A stretch of 17,465 nt of DNA from NCBI GenBank assembly GCA_965365465.1, contig CBDUBU010000055.1:1-17465 (forward strand), in the 5' to 3' direction. A program made the position numbers and the translations under genes. The stretch's first letter is position 1. Each line of letters opens with the position of its first letter. The stretch comes from CBDUBU01 sp965365465 (lineage in GTDB: Bacteria; Bacteroidota; Rhodothermia; Rhodothermales; DASSAV01). Positions 1 through 6,964 of the stretch are shown here, piece by piece. Under the pieces are notes generated by a model, which made no database searches, was not told the DNA's origin, and was given only the letters and a program-made list of their open reading frames with translations.

Positions 1-69
1 CTGGGGCGCCCGCCCATCTCCTTCCACCAGTTCGCAGCGGACTACCGCGACTGCTGGACACGTCCGTAG
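1..69 (+). CDS. C-terminal end of a truncated gene, possibly NmrA-like NAD(P)-binding protein
   Basis: An open frame runs from the first base to a TAG at 67-69 and encodes 22 residues (LGRPPISFHQFAADYRDCWT, then RP). A 'GRPP-SF--FA-DY---W' ending is reminiscent of the C-terminus of NmrA-like/atypical short-chain dehydrogenases, where a conserved 'G(R/K)xPxSF-xF' stretch closes the protein. The rest of the gene lies outside the window, so the family is only a guess from this tail. It is followed by 99 bp of non-coding DNA before the next plus-strand gene. Confidence 0.4.
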   Translation: MGRPPISFHQFAADYRDCWTRP

Positions 70-168
70 GTGCGGAACGTCGTTTTGCCGCCGGTCGTAA
101 ACTCTCCTTAGCCGACGCTCCCGGAAAGGAAACGGCTTACCCGGCCTCATGCCCTGCCGCAAACGCCC

Positions 169-951
169 ATGCACCCGAATTCAAACTCCTCTTTTTTGCC
201 GCTCGACCGCTACCTGCCCGGCCTGATTGTGGGCGACGAGGCAGGGCTGGAATCCATGTTTGACGGGGCCCCCTGCGTGGATGACCCCTTTCAGGGACGT
301 ATCGACGGAAGGGAGGCATTCAGCCGGTTTGTCGAGCGGCGCCATGCCCGGCTGGCAGCGCGGCAGGCATGGGTCGAACAGGTAGGCGCTACAGCGACCG
401 GAACGCGGGTGGTGCAAGAAAGCATCCTGCACCTGCACGGCGAGAGAGAAATCGCCCTGCCGGTGGCGGTAGCAGGCGATCTCGGCGCCAACGGGTGGAC
501 CGCGCTTCGGGTCTATCACAGCGCTTGGCCGCTGGAAGGCCGGCATCGGGTGCGCGCTCCCCTTCTGCCGCCGGACGAAACCCTGGTTCTGCCGGATGTG
601 GTCGGACGGTACATGAAAGCCCTCGCGGCAGGCGACACGGAAAACATCCTGCAACAGTTCGAGCCGGACGGCTACGCTCGCGAGCCAAGCGGCGGTCGTT
701 ACCACTACCAGGGGCTGGAAGCCCTGCGCCGTTTTTACACGGCGCTGTTCGGAAACGTCGGAAACGGCGGCATTCCTCTCGAACATTGCACCGCCACCGA
801 CGACGGAGTCTGCTGCGCCGTCGAATACAACGTCGTGCAGTGGGGCCGCACGACGTTGCCGCCGCAGGCGGGCGTGGCCGTCTATGTGCAGGGCGCTTCC
901 GGGCTGCTGCACGCGGTTCGCATTTATGACGATGTGGATCCGCCTTCCTGA
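169..951 (+). CDS. Tandem SnoaL-like (NTF2 fold) protein
   Basis: The 260-residue protein reads as two consecutive NTF2/SnoaL-like units. The first covers about residues 10-130 (YLPGLIVGDEAGLESMF, then the DDPFQGRIDGREAF segment). The second covers about 145-255 (VVGRYMKALAAGDTENILQQF, then Y-QGLEALRRFYTALFG). Each has the usual helix with an '(A/G)D...I...F' pattern, followed by 'G---G-EA-R-F'. SnoaL-like folds include polyketide cyclases, small isomerases and many binding proteins; nothing here fixes a substrate. No signal peptide is seen, so it is probably cytoplasmic. The start is the only nearby in-frame ATG and has no clear Shine-Dalgarno site. Its last 28 bp overlap the end of the convergent gene on the other strand. 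The two-domain reading is confident; the function is unknown. Confidence 0.72.
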   Translation: MHPNSNSSFLPLDRYLPGLIVGDEAGLESMFDGAPCVDDPFQGRIDGREAFSRFVERRHARLAARQAWVEQVGATATGTRVVQESILHLHGEREIALPVAVAGDLGANGWTALRVYHSAWPLEGRHRVRAPLLPPDETLVLPDVVGRYMKALAAGDTENILQQFEPDGYAREPSGGRYHYQGLEALRRFYTALFGNVGNGGIPLEHCTATDDGVCCAVEYNVVQWGRTTLPPQAGVAVYVQGASGLLHAVRIYDDVDPPS

Positions 952-1277
952 GGGCGGTGCGAGTCGAGGCGTTTGCGAAGCAGGTTCAACGCCTGAGTCA
1001 GCGCGGTGTCGGCCTCGCTCTCATGCACCTCCGGGAAGCTGGCCCACCGCGTCCAGATGCGGGTCTGCCCGACCACGGTGCGTTCCTTATCCAGCACCCG
1101 CTCGGTGTTGAGCATATCTTCGACGTAGGCCAGCACTGTGTAGTAATGCGGCGGGTAGTACTTCCAGTTGGCGCCTGCCACTATGACTGTCCGGACTACT
1201 TCGTAGATCTCGTCAAACTCGGTCATGTCTGCGAAGTGCTGCAAGGGATCGGAGATGTTAACTTCGTACATGCTCAT
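924..1277 (-). CDS. Hypothetical small protein
   Basis: This is a 117-residue protein starting MSMYEVNISDPLQHFADM. It is soluble and acidic/aromatic, with a YYPPHYY stretch, a central helix (YVEDMLNTERVLDKER) and a basic helix near the end (LTQALNLLRKRL). I do not recognise the family. The ATG at 1277 is preferred because GGTGA lies about seven bases upstream; an in-frame GTG at 1286 would add three residues. The C-terminus overlaps the 3' end of the convergent SnoaL-like gene by 28 bp. The amino-acid mix looks like a real protein rather than an antisense shadow, but no motif confirms it. Confidence 0.5.
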   Translation of the reverse strand: MSMYEVNISDPLQHFADMTEFDEIYEVVRTVIVAGANWKYYPPHYYTVLAYVEDMLNTERVLDKERTVVGQTRIWTRWASFPEVHESEADTALTQALNLLRKRLDSHRPQEGGSTSS

Positions 1278-1434
1278 GGTTTTCACCAGGTTTGTTGGGT
1301 TTATACCGCCTTCTCCTCCTCCGTGCCCGCCCCGTCTTCCTCAGCCGGTAGCGCTTCCGTAAAATACGGCTTATCGCAGGATAAAACGTCAGTAATCCGG
1401 TAGAGCGACCATCTTTTACCCTGCGGGCAGAAGC

Positions 1435-2238
1435 TCAACCCCGAACGCGCCGCTTCATAGCCACTGCGTCATATGTTTCATGTTCATGCCTCTCCATCTC
1501 GAACCGTATCTCGCTGTCCGCTGCCGGCAACGCCTGGCCAGGCGACAGCGCCTGCTCAGATGGCTGCGCCAATTCAACCGCCCGGAGGCCCAGCGCTTCC
1601 ATCTGGCGTTCCCGCCTGGCGCTCCACCGCTTGCCTTTTTTGAAGGACGTTCCGAACAATATGGCAGCGAAGGACGAAAAAGCAGTACACATGGCCATGA
1701 TGGCGCTGAACGGTTCTCCGTGCAGGGAAAGGACGAACATGAAGACTAGCATGGCTGCCAGGATGGCTCCGCTCAGGCTCAACCGGGTGCGCAAATCGGC
1801 GCTCGTCGTGCGCATACGGAGTCGCTGTCCGCCTGCTGCCGGCTCAACGCTTACCTGAAGGTTGCCGTTGTTCCATTGCCGGAGCGAACCGTAACGACTG
1901 ACCTTTCCCCTGGCTCCGAACGTTTCGCGCGTTTCTGCAACAAGGCGTTCCCAGGCATCGTCCGAGAGCGGCGCCGGCAGATCGACTTCGTACCCGACGC
2001 CGATGGGGACGCCGATCATGGATCGTCGCGGCGCGGTTCTGCCGCCATACTCCACTGCCGCCGCCGCTTGCGCGACGAATTCGGGGTCCAGGCCGACGGA
2101 AGCCCCGATTTGCTGCAACTCGGCCAGCGTCAATCCCTCTCCGGAGGACTGCCCGCTGCGGGCTGCCTTCTGCACCTCGGTGGCTTTCTCGAAAATCGCG
2201 GCGATTTCCGCTTCCGTGTAGTGACGCTCCTGTCTCAT
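1435..2238 (-). CDS. Unrecognised membrane protein with two transmembrane helices
   Basis: This is a 267-residue protein beginning MRQERHYTEAEIAAIFEKAT. The first ~65 residues form a helical domain: a heptad-like 'YTEAEIAAIFEKATEVQ', then GLTLAELQQIGASVGLDP and FVAQAAAAVE. A mixed soluble segment follows (about 80-150, including 'YGSLRQWNNGNLQVSVEP'). Two hydrophobic helices lie at about 154-172 and 177-197, with a basic and then acidic cytoplasmic-type tail. Similar N-terminal segments occur in uncharacterised membrane proteins of Bacteroidota-like bacteria (recalled, not searched). I chose the ATG at 2238 because the helical domain begins there; an upstream in-frame extension to 2331 is cysteine-rich and unlike the rest. 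Function unknown; membrane location is likely. Confidence 0.65.
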   Translation of the reverse strand: MRQERHYTEAEIAAIFEKATEVQKAARSGQSSGEGLTLAELQQIGASVGLDPEFVAQAAAAVEYGGRTAPRRSMIGVPIGVGYEVDLPAPLSDDAWERLVAETRETFGARGKVSRYGSLRQWNNGNLQVSVEPAAGGQRLRMRTTSADLRTRLSLSGAILAAMLVFMFVLSLHGEPFSAIMAMCTAFSSFAAILFGTSFKKGKRWSARRERQMEALGLRAVELAQPSEQALSPGQALPAADSEIRFEMERHEHETYDAVAMKRRVRG

Positions 2239-2637
2239 GTTCTCATCCGGTTTGAAAGGGGCTGCACCACAGGTATAATCCATTTCGGCTGCTTTGTTGC
2301 AGGCAACGCTTTTCCCGGAGAAGATTTGCATAGCGCCGCAGCAGGCATCCGTAGCTGTTCAACCAGATCCCGGAGCAGGATTCACTTTAAAAGCTTCCAT
2401 ATAAATGTTCACCTCTGCCTGCCCATTACGCCTCATCAGGCTGTATTTCGACGGATGCTGAGAACTGATAGGGACTGGACGAAAAATGTTCATGGCAAAC
2501 AATCCCATATGCATCCTCCCCCTGGACAGTCTCCTGTTGGAAATACAATGCTAACACGGGCGCAACAGGCGCTTAACACCGCAGACCTACCTTACGCCCA
2601 AACAAAAAACGAACAAAAGGCTGCGCCTACGGCTCGC
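2239..2637. other. Divergent intergenic region, no clear gene
   Basis: This 399-bp gap separates a minus-strand gene from the plus-strand phosphohydrolase. It is more AT-rich than its surroundings, especially 2380-2410 and 2480-2560. A TATAAA hexamer sits at 2400-2405, but no -35 box lies at a convincing distance. The reading frame of the downstream gene stays open through the gap and contains further ATGs (e.g. 2548), but the translation is low-complexity and not protein-like. It presumably carries promoters for both flanking genes; I cannot place them. Confidence 0.4.
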
Positions 2638-3456
2638 ATGACAGGTCTCAACGAATACCGCACCATCTGGCTTTCCGACTTCCACCTGGGCACTCGGGAC
2701 TGCAAGGCCGAGTTTTTGCTCGACTTCTTGCGCAAGAACGAATCGGAATACCTGTACCTGGTCGGCGATGTGTTTGATGGCTGGTCGATGCGGCGTTCGT
2801 GGTACTGGCATCAGTTCCACAACGACATCGTGCAGAAATTGCTGCGCAAGGTGCGTAAAGGAACCAGAGTCATTTATATTCCCGGCAACCACGATGAGTT
2901 TGCGCGGGAGTTTTTTCATCTGCAATTCGGCGGCATCACGGTGCTGCCGCAGGCCATTCACACGACGGCAGACGGGAAGCAGCTTCTGGTGCTGCACGGC
3001 GACGAGTTCGACGGGGTCGTCAAGTACGCAAAATGGTTGTCGCTGCTGGGTTCGCGGGCCTACCAGATCGCGCTATCGCTTAACCGTTGGTACAACGCGG
3101 TGCGCCGCCGGGCAGGGCTTCCGTACTGGTCGCTTTCGGCCTACCTGAAGAACAGGACCAAAAAGGCCGTGCAGTACGTAGGCGATTTCGAGCAGGCGGT
3201 AGCGGCAGAAGCCCGCAAGTGGAAAGTGGACGGAGTCGTTTGCGGACATATCCATCATGCAGAGTTGCGTCCGATAGAAGGCATCACGTACGGCAACTCC
3301 GGCGATTGGGTAGAAAGCTGCACGGCGCTGGTCGAGCATCTGGATGGACGGCTCGAAATCGTGCAGTGGGTTGACATAGACCATGCTCACGCGCTGGAGT
3401 CCGCTCGCGGCGACGGGTACGCAGGCCTTGATGAGGCGCTCGTTTCCGTGCCCTGA
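2638..3456 (+). CDS. LpxH-like metallophosphoesterase (UDP-2,3-diacylglucosamine diphosphatase family)
   Basis: This 272-residue calcineurin-like phosphoesterase carries the full set of metal ligands: SDFHLG (D14, H16), GDVFDGW (D44, D47), GNHDE (N84, H85), LHGDEFD (H120) and GHIHH (H204, H206). This motif set and the length fit the COG2908/LpxH group. Canonical LpxH cleaves UDP-2,3-diacylglucosamine to lipid X and UMP at the inner membrane. Related proteins of this longer type, with 'GTR-CKAEFLLDFLR', are often annotated the same way without proof. The frame is open far upstream, but homology-like sequence begins a few residues after the ATG at 2638, so that start is preferred; 2548 is an in-frame alternative. 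The next gene, 39 bp downstream, is a glycosyltransferase, which suggests a shared role in lipid or envelope glycan synthesis. Confidence 0.8.
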   Translation: MTGLNEYRTIWLSDFHLGTRDCKAEFLLDFLRKNESEYLYLVGDVFDGWSMRRSWYWHQFHNDIVQKLLRKVRKGTRVIYIPGNHDEFAREFFHLQFGGITVLPQAIHTTADGKQLLVLHGDEFDGVVKYAKWLSLLGSRAYQIALSLNRWYNAVRRRAGLPYWSLSAYLKNRTKKAVQYVGDFEQAVAAEARKWKVDGVVCGHIHHAELRPIEGITYGNSGDWVESCTALVEHLDGRLEIVQWVDIDHAHALESARGDGYAGLDEALVSVP

Positions 3457-3482
3457 CGTTCAGCGCAGAAAGCGAACCTTGC

Positions 3483-3492
3483 GGGAGGAAGG
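3483..3492 (+). promoter_or_regulatory. Strong ribosome binding site of the glycosyltransferase
   Basis: GGGAGGAAGG with core GGAGG at 3484-3488 lies seven bases before the ATG at 3496. It fixes that start and is one of the few strong Shine-Dalgarno sites in the window. Confidence 0.75.
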
Positions 3493-3495
3493 CCC

Positions 3496-4647
3496 ATGAG
3501 ACGGCTCAATTGCTTGTTCATCGTGCAGGGAGAGGGGCGCGGCCACATGACGCAGGCGCTGGCGCTTGGCGGGCTGTTGCGGCAGGCCGGCCACCACGTC
3601 GGCGGTGTGCTGGTAGGAAAGAGCGCGCAGCGAGAGGCGCCGGAGTTTTTCCTCCGGAAGATCGGCGTGCCCGTGGCATACTTTGAAAGCCCCAACTTCT
3701 CGCCCGGCGCCCGGCAGAAGTCGGTTCGTCCGGCGGCGACGCTCTGGCACAACGGGCGGCTCGTCCGGCGCTTCCGTCACAGCCTGGAGACGATAGAGGC
3801 GCAGGTGCGTCTGCAACGCCCCGACCTGATCATCAACTTTTTCGAGCCGCTCGGCGGGCTGTACAACGGCCTGTACCGCCCGGAGGCGCCGATGGTGTGC
3901 ATCGGGCATCAGTATATGTTCCACCATCCGGCCTTTACCGCGTACCCGCGCGGACGGCTGCTCGACCGTGCGGCGGCGCGGTTTTTCACCCGCCTGACCG
4001 CCCTCGGCGCTGCCCGGCGCCTGGCGCTCTCGTTCTATCCCGCGCCCGCCCTCCCGGAGAAGCGCCTGGCGGTGGTTCCGCCGCTTTTGCGAAATGAACT
4101 CTTCCGGCAACCCACAGACCGCCAGGAACCCTTTTTCCTCGTCTATCTGCTGAACCGGGGTTATGCCGATGACATCATCCGATGGCACGGCCAAAACCCG
4201 GGACATCGGTTGCACTGCTTCTGGGACAACCGCGAGGCTGCCGAGGTGGAAGCCTACGACGAAACGCTCACGTTCCACCGGCTGAACGACGAGAAATTCC
4301 TTTCTATGATGGCGGGTTGCAGCGGTCTGGTCAGCACCGCCGGCTTCGAGTCGGTCTGTGAGGCAATGTACCTGGGCAAGCCGGTGCTGCTGGCGCCCGT
4401 CGAGCAGCACTTCGAGCAGCACTGCAACGCCCTGGACGCAACCGGAGCAGGCGCCGGGCTATGGACCAAAACCTTTGACATTGATCAACTCGTGCGCTTT
4501 CTCCCAAACTATCACCGTTCACCAGAGCCTTTTAGAAACTGGGTGAGGCAGGCTGAAGAACGTTTCCTGAAGGAGATCGAAGCGGCGGCTGACGCCCCTG
4601 TGCCTGCCGTGCTCCGCAGCCCCGAACTCGTCCTCGCCGGGGCCTGA
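3496..4647 (+). CDS. GT-B glycosyltransferase, MurG/GT28-like
   Basis: The 383-residue protein has a GT-B layout. An N-terminal Rossmann half starts MRRLNCLFIVQGEGRGHMTQ, with the glycine-rich GEGRGH loop at 12-17 that binds acceptor or pyrophosphate in MurG-like enzymes. The C-terminal half has the nucleotide-sugar site 'STAGFESVCEAMYLGKPVLLAP' split around residues 280-300 (E285), then EQHFEQHCNA, which is typical of MurG and UDP-glycosyltransferase relatives. It has no membrane helix and probably works at the inner face of the membrane on a lipid acceptor. It follows the LpxH-like phosphohydrolase by 39 bp on the same strand, so the two are probably co-transcribed. It is not LpxB (GT19 motifs are absent). 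Donor and acceptor are not readable from the sequence. Confidence 0.78.
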   Translation: MRRLNCLFIVQGEGRGHMTQALALGGLLRQAGHHVGGVLVGKSAQREAPEFFLRKIGVPVAYFESPNFSPGARQKSVRPAATLWHNGRLVRRFRHSLETIEAQVRLQRPDLIINFFEPLGGLYNGLYRPEAPMVCIGHQYMFHHPAFTAYPRGRLLDRAAARFFTRLTALGAARRLALSFYPAPALPEKRLAVVPPLLRNELFRQPTDRQEPFFLVYLLNRGYADDIIRWHGQNPGHRLHCFWDNREAAEVEAYDETLTFHRLNDEKFLSMMAGCSGLVSTAGFESVCEAMYLGKPVLLAPVEQHFEQHCNALDATGAGAGLWTKTFDIDQLVRFLPNYHRSPEPFRNWVRQAEERFLKEIEAAADAPVPAVLRSPELVLAGA

Positions 4648-4691
4648 TCTGGTGCGCCCTGCTCGGCCCGCAGCTTTGGCCGGAAGCCCCT

Positions 4692-4720
4692 TTGCAATCG
4701 TACGTTCTTTGCTTTACACT
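4692..4720 (+). promoter_or_regulatory. Candidate sigma-70-type promoter for the DHFR-like gene
   Basis: TTGCAA at 4692-4697, a 17-base spacer and TACACT at 4715-4720 (4/6 matches to each box) lie in the 111-bp gap before the reductase gene. The spacing is ideal but the boxes are imperfect. Confidence 0.3.
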
Positions 4721-4758
4721 GTACGCCTTCCGGGATACCTATGCTCCAGAGGTGGGTC

Positions 4759-5337
4759 ATGCGCGAACTCGTCTACTACGTTGCCGCTACGCTCGACGGC
4801 TTCATTGCGCACCGGGACGGCTCCTTCGACGGGTTTCCCTGGGACAATGACTATGGCGCCGAACTATTCAGATCTTTCCCCGAAACGATCCCCGCTCATC
4901 TTCGCGGCGATAAGGGCACGCGGGCAGATAACAGGTGGTTTGATACTGTTTTGATGGGGCGCAAAACCTATGAAGTCGGGCTACGGGAAGGCATAACCAA
5001 CCCTTATCCGACGCTGGATCAGTACGTTTTCTCGCGCACGATGAAAGAAAGCCCTGATCCGAACGTTGCGCTCGTCGCGGGAGATGCCGTTGAAGTCGTC
5101 AGGGAATTGAAGCGGCAGCCGGGCAAGTCCATCTGGCTCTGCGGGGGCGCCGGCCTCGCTGCCGTATTGTTCGAGGCCGACCTGATAGACAGGCTGATCG
5201 TGAAACTGAATCCGGTGCTGTTCGGCGCGGGCATTCCGCTCGTGGGAGCGGAAATCAAGCCATCGGCGCTGGAACTGACGGAAAGCAAAATCTTCGACAG
5301 CGGACACCTGTTGCTTCATTACCGGGTGAAGCGGTGA
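4759..5337 (+). CDS. Dihydrofolate reductase/RibD C-terminal domain family protein
   Basis: This 192-residue single-domain protein is of the RibD-C/DHFR-like fold. It opens MRELVYYVAATLDGFIAHRDG, the strand-and-loop characteristic of the family, followed by a LMGRKTYE motif and CGGAGLAAVLFEADLIDRL with LNPVLFGAGIPL, which match the NADPH-binding and C-terminal strands. These stand-alone proteins (YyaP/YwjB type) are presumed NADPH-dependent reductases; their substrates are mostly unknown and they are not the housekeeping DHFR. The ATG at 4759 is chosen because AGAGGTG at 4748-4754 precedes it; an in-frame ATG at 4741 would contain that site inside the gene. It is preceded by a possible promoter and followed by a repeat-rich gap, so it is probably monocistronic. 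Confidence 0.82.
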   Translation: MRELVYYVAATLDGFIAHRDGSFDGFPWDNDYGAELFRSFPETIPAHLRGDKGTRADNRWFDTVLMGRKTYEVGLREGITNPYPTLDQYVFSRTMKESPDPNVALVAGDAVEVVRELKRQPGKSIWLCGGAGLAAVLFEADLIDRLIVKLNPVLFGAGIPLVGAEIKPSALELTESKIFDSGHLLLHYRVKR

Positions 5338-5340
5338 AGC
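5331..5340 (+). repeat. 10-bp direct repeat, left copy (islet edge)
   Basis: GCGGTGAAGC occurs here, across the reductase stop codon, and again at 9001-9010, across the end of the methyltransferase gene. The two copies bracket the toxin-antitoxin/restriction-modification islet exactly. The shorter core GGTGAAGC also occurs at 5325, 6893 and about 10418, so chance or shared codon use (both proteins end in V-K) is a real alternative. Confidence 0.3.
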
Positions 5341-5671
5341 CTCCGGCAAGAAGCGCCATGCTGAAAAACAGTCTGATAAGCTGAAGTCCTGGCAATGCGG
5401 GGCAAGCTAGGAGCAGTTGCCAGGCGTAAGGCATGGATGCTTCCCTTCTTTTCAGCATGACATAGCATGTGGGAGTTGCCGTTTCCTTACCCGACCTATC
5501 ATCTTGAGCGAAAGCGAAGGCTCTTTGCTTTGAGACTTGCACGTGCTTGACACATAGAGAAGTGGTGTGTCGCCGAACTGTTCGCGGCTCTTCCCGTTTG
5601 CCAGACGCATTTCTGACGGTATTATCCTGACTCCATCGGCGCTCCGTCTGAGCAAACAGAAAACATTATCA
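5338..5671. repeat. Repeat-rich intergenic region with nested inverted repeats
   Basis: This 334-bp gap has no credible gene. It holds a perfect 11-bp inverted repeat, CATGCTGAAAA (5357-5367) and TTTTCAGCATG (5449-5459). Inside that lies an 8-bp inverted repeat, CCTGGCAA (5388-5395) and TTGCCAGG (5417-5424), so 5357-5459 can fold as a long branched hairpin. About 40 bp further on, ATCTTGAGCGAAAGCGAAGG (5501-5520) matches the widespread intergenic 'tgagcgaagcgaagga' repeat type known from many Bacteroidota and other genomes (recalled). The element sits just after the reductase gene and at the left edge of the defence islet. It could be a REP/MITE-like element or a bidirectional terminator; no second copy occurs in this window. 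Confidence 0.5.
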
Positions 5672-6157
5672 TTAAAAATCAGGGATTCGTCTTTCAATCA
5701 GGCGTGGATCGAAGGGGGCCTCGAACGCAGCGCCAATCTTGACTGCGCCAAAATCGGGGTGCAGAGGATTGATGAGATAATTGTACTCCTGAGGAACTAC
5801 GATACTGGGAACCCTCAGAACCAGGGATCTTAACCCTTGTATCCAGTCGTCGCCGTACACTTGCGATACATATCCGTAGGGTCGGAAGTCCCAGTCTACC
5901 GGCAGGTCTTCTTTCTCAGCAGTTTCGATGAAGCCTTCATCGAAGGCAGCCGGAATGCATAGATGCCCTGACAGCCTGCTCCGCTTGTTAGCCTGAACCA
6001 ACATTTCGAGGAGCGCCAGGGAGATGGAGCCTGCCGCGTAGACGATACGGCGACCTGGACTATTGAATCGCCCTCCTGTCTGTTCAGCCCCGGCGCCGGA
6101 AAACGCGTCGGCAGCGTATCTGGGATCAACGATGCGCCAGACCGTAATTTGTCCCAT
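5672..6157 (-). CDS. RES-domain toxin of a toxin-antitoxin pair
   Basis: This 161-residue RES-domain protein has VWRI near the N-terminus, GGRFN at 28-32 (R30), a conserved tyrosine at 40 and LALLEML with E51. The R/Y/E spacing and the 'W-RI ... GGRFN--G--V-Y' layout are the family hallmark, and R, Y and E are the residues implicated in catalysis. Characterised RES toxins (e.g. MbcT) degrade NAD+ by glycohydrolase or phosphorolytic activity and halt growth. The protein appears intact, with no truncation or missing key residue. It starts 12 bp after the antitoxin stop codon and is presumably translated from the same mRNA. The start MGQITVWRI is right because the conserved W-R lies at the usual distance from the N-terminus. 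Confidence 0.88.
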   Translation of the reverse strand: MGQITVWRIVDPRYAADAFSGAGAEQTGGRFNSPGRRIVYAAGSISLALLEMLVQANKRSRLSGHLCIPAAFDEGFIETAEKEDLPVDWDFRPYGYVSQVYGDDWIQGLRSLVLRVPSIVVPQEYNYLINPLHPDFGAVKIGAAFEAPFDPRLIERRIPDF

Positions 6158-6169
6158 TCCCTGAACCGG

Positions 6170-6661
6170 TCAGACCGGGATTCCGTGCTCGATCTGTCTC
6201 AGGACGCGCTCGACGAGGGCAGATCCCGGACCCGTCCTTGCCATTTCCAGAGGGGTTTGATCTCCCAGCGCGTAGTTTGGCTCCTTCATCCACGCCATCG
6301 CTTCGTCGCTTCCTTTAAGCACCTCTGCTGCGATCTCAGTCAGGCGCGCAATCCGGTAAACCCGTTCCGATTCATCGGGCGGTAAGCATTGCTCCTTCTT
6401 GCGCCGTGTCAGCGTACGAGGAGAAATCAGCACCAGATCAGCCAGTTCACGGTTGCTCAGGTCCAGTCGGCGCTGGACCTCGTTCAGCGCATACACAGGG
6501 AGTCCTTTGGATATTCGGCTGGCTGCCACGGAAAGATCCCAGGATGAATAGACATCTCCTGACAGCTTTTTTTGGTGGGCTTTAGGCTTCAACGATGTTC
6601 CGAGCCTCGTGCGGCGAGGGAGGATCTCAGGAACAGTCTTGTATGCTTCTTTGCTTTTCAT
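6170..6661 (-). CDS. Xre/MbcA/ParS-type antitoxin
   Basis: This 163-residue protein begins MKSKEAYKTV. After a basic, probably disordered N-terminus (1-40) comes a helix-turn-helix region (about 57-95, ALNEVQRRLDLSNRELADLV then ISPRTLTRRKK). The C-terminal toxin-binding domain follows (about 110-163), with WMKEPNYALGDQTPLEMART and a terminal helix VERVLRQIEHG. This is the standard antitoxin of RES toxins; it neutralises the toxin by blocking its active site and represses its own operon through the HTH. It is the first gene of a two-gene operon, antitoxin before toxin, as usual. An in-frame TTG at 6676 is an alternative start, but the ATG is preferred. Inverted repeats lie directly upstream. 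Confidence 0.88.
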   Translation of the reverse strand: MKSKEAYKTVPEILPRRTRLGTSLKPKAHQKKLSGDVYSSWDLSVAASRISKGLPVYALNEVQRRLDLSNRELADLVLISPRTLTRRKKEQCLPPDESERVYRIARLTEIAAEVLKGSDEAMAWMKEPNYALGDQTPLEMARTGPGSALVERVLRQIEHGIPV

Positions 6662-6664
6662 AAA

Positions 6665-6706
6665 TGCGCAGCGCAATCTGACGTTTTAGAGAAGCCATAT
6701 TGCGCT
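6665..6706 (-). promoter_or_regulatory. Candidate antitoxin operator: repeated TGCGC/GCGCA half-sites
   Basis: TGCGC-A-GCGCA at 6665-6675 is a perfect 11-bp palindrome only three bases upstream of the antitoxin ATG. AGCGCAAT (6670-6677) is also the perfect inverted partner of ATTGCGCT (6699-6706) across 21 bp. Half-sites repeated at about three-turn spacing and straddling the likely promoter are what autoregulating HTH antitoxins bind. The inference rests on position and symmetry only. Confidence 0.45.
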
Positions 6707-6936
6707 ACAACGAATCGGTTTGGTTTCGGTTCTCTGACAGAGCGCAGTTCCGCTGTTTTCGGCACGACGGGATATGCTTGCCTATTTTCGCAGCCAGGGA
6801 GAAGATTATCCCGCTCGCATGAACGCGGTGCTGAGGGCTTACGTTTTGTCCCGGCGCAGCAAGGAGCGGTAGGATCGTCGCCCGTCAAGACGGGTGAAGC
6901 GTCCGGATCTTTTGCATTGGCTGGCGCTGTTTTTTG

Positions 6937-6964
6937 TTGCCTGGCAGAAGGCAATCTGTATATT
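6937..6964 (+). promoter_or_regulatory. Candidate promoter of the restriction-modification operon with embedded inverted repeat
   Basis: TTGCCT (6937-6942) and TATATT (6959-6964, 5/6 to TATAAT) are separated by 16 bp, and the ATG at 6990 follows 25 bp later. The -35 hexamer is one arm of a perfect inverted repeat TTGCCT-N6-AGGCAA (6937-6954), which would place a bound repressor across the -35 element and spacer. A TTTG/TATATTG reading (6933-6936 and 6959-6965) also resembles the Bacteroidota sigma consensus. Confidence 0.4.

Noticed and set aside
1876..2637. Long upstream extension of the LpxH-like frame
   Set aside because: It runs antisense to the membrane protein gene and translates to Arg/Ser/Cys-rich sequence unlike any phosphoesterase N-terminus.
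5452..5833. Small open frames (both strands) across the repeat region and RES 3' end
   Set aside because: They are built from the intergenic repeat and the antisense of the toxin gene; such repeat-derived peptides are often mis-annotated as hypothetical proteins.
6881..6894. CCCGTC-AA-GACGGG hairpin as a terminator
   Set aside because: A two-base loop and no following T run on either strand; too short to call.
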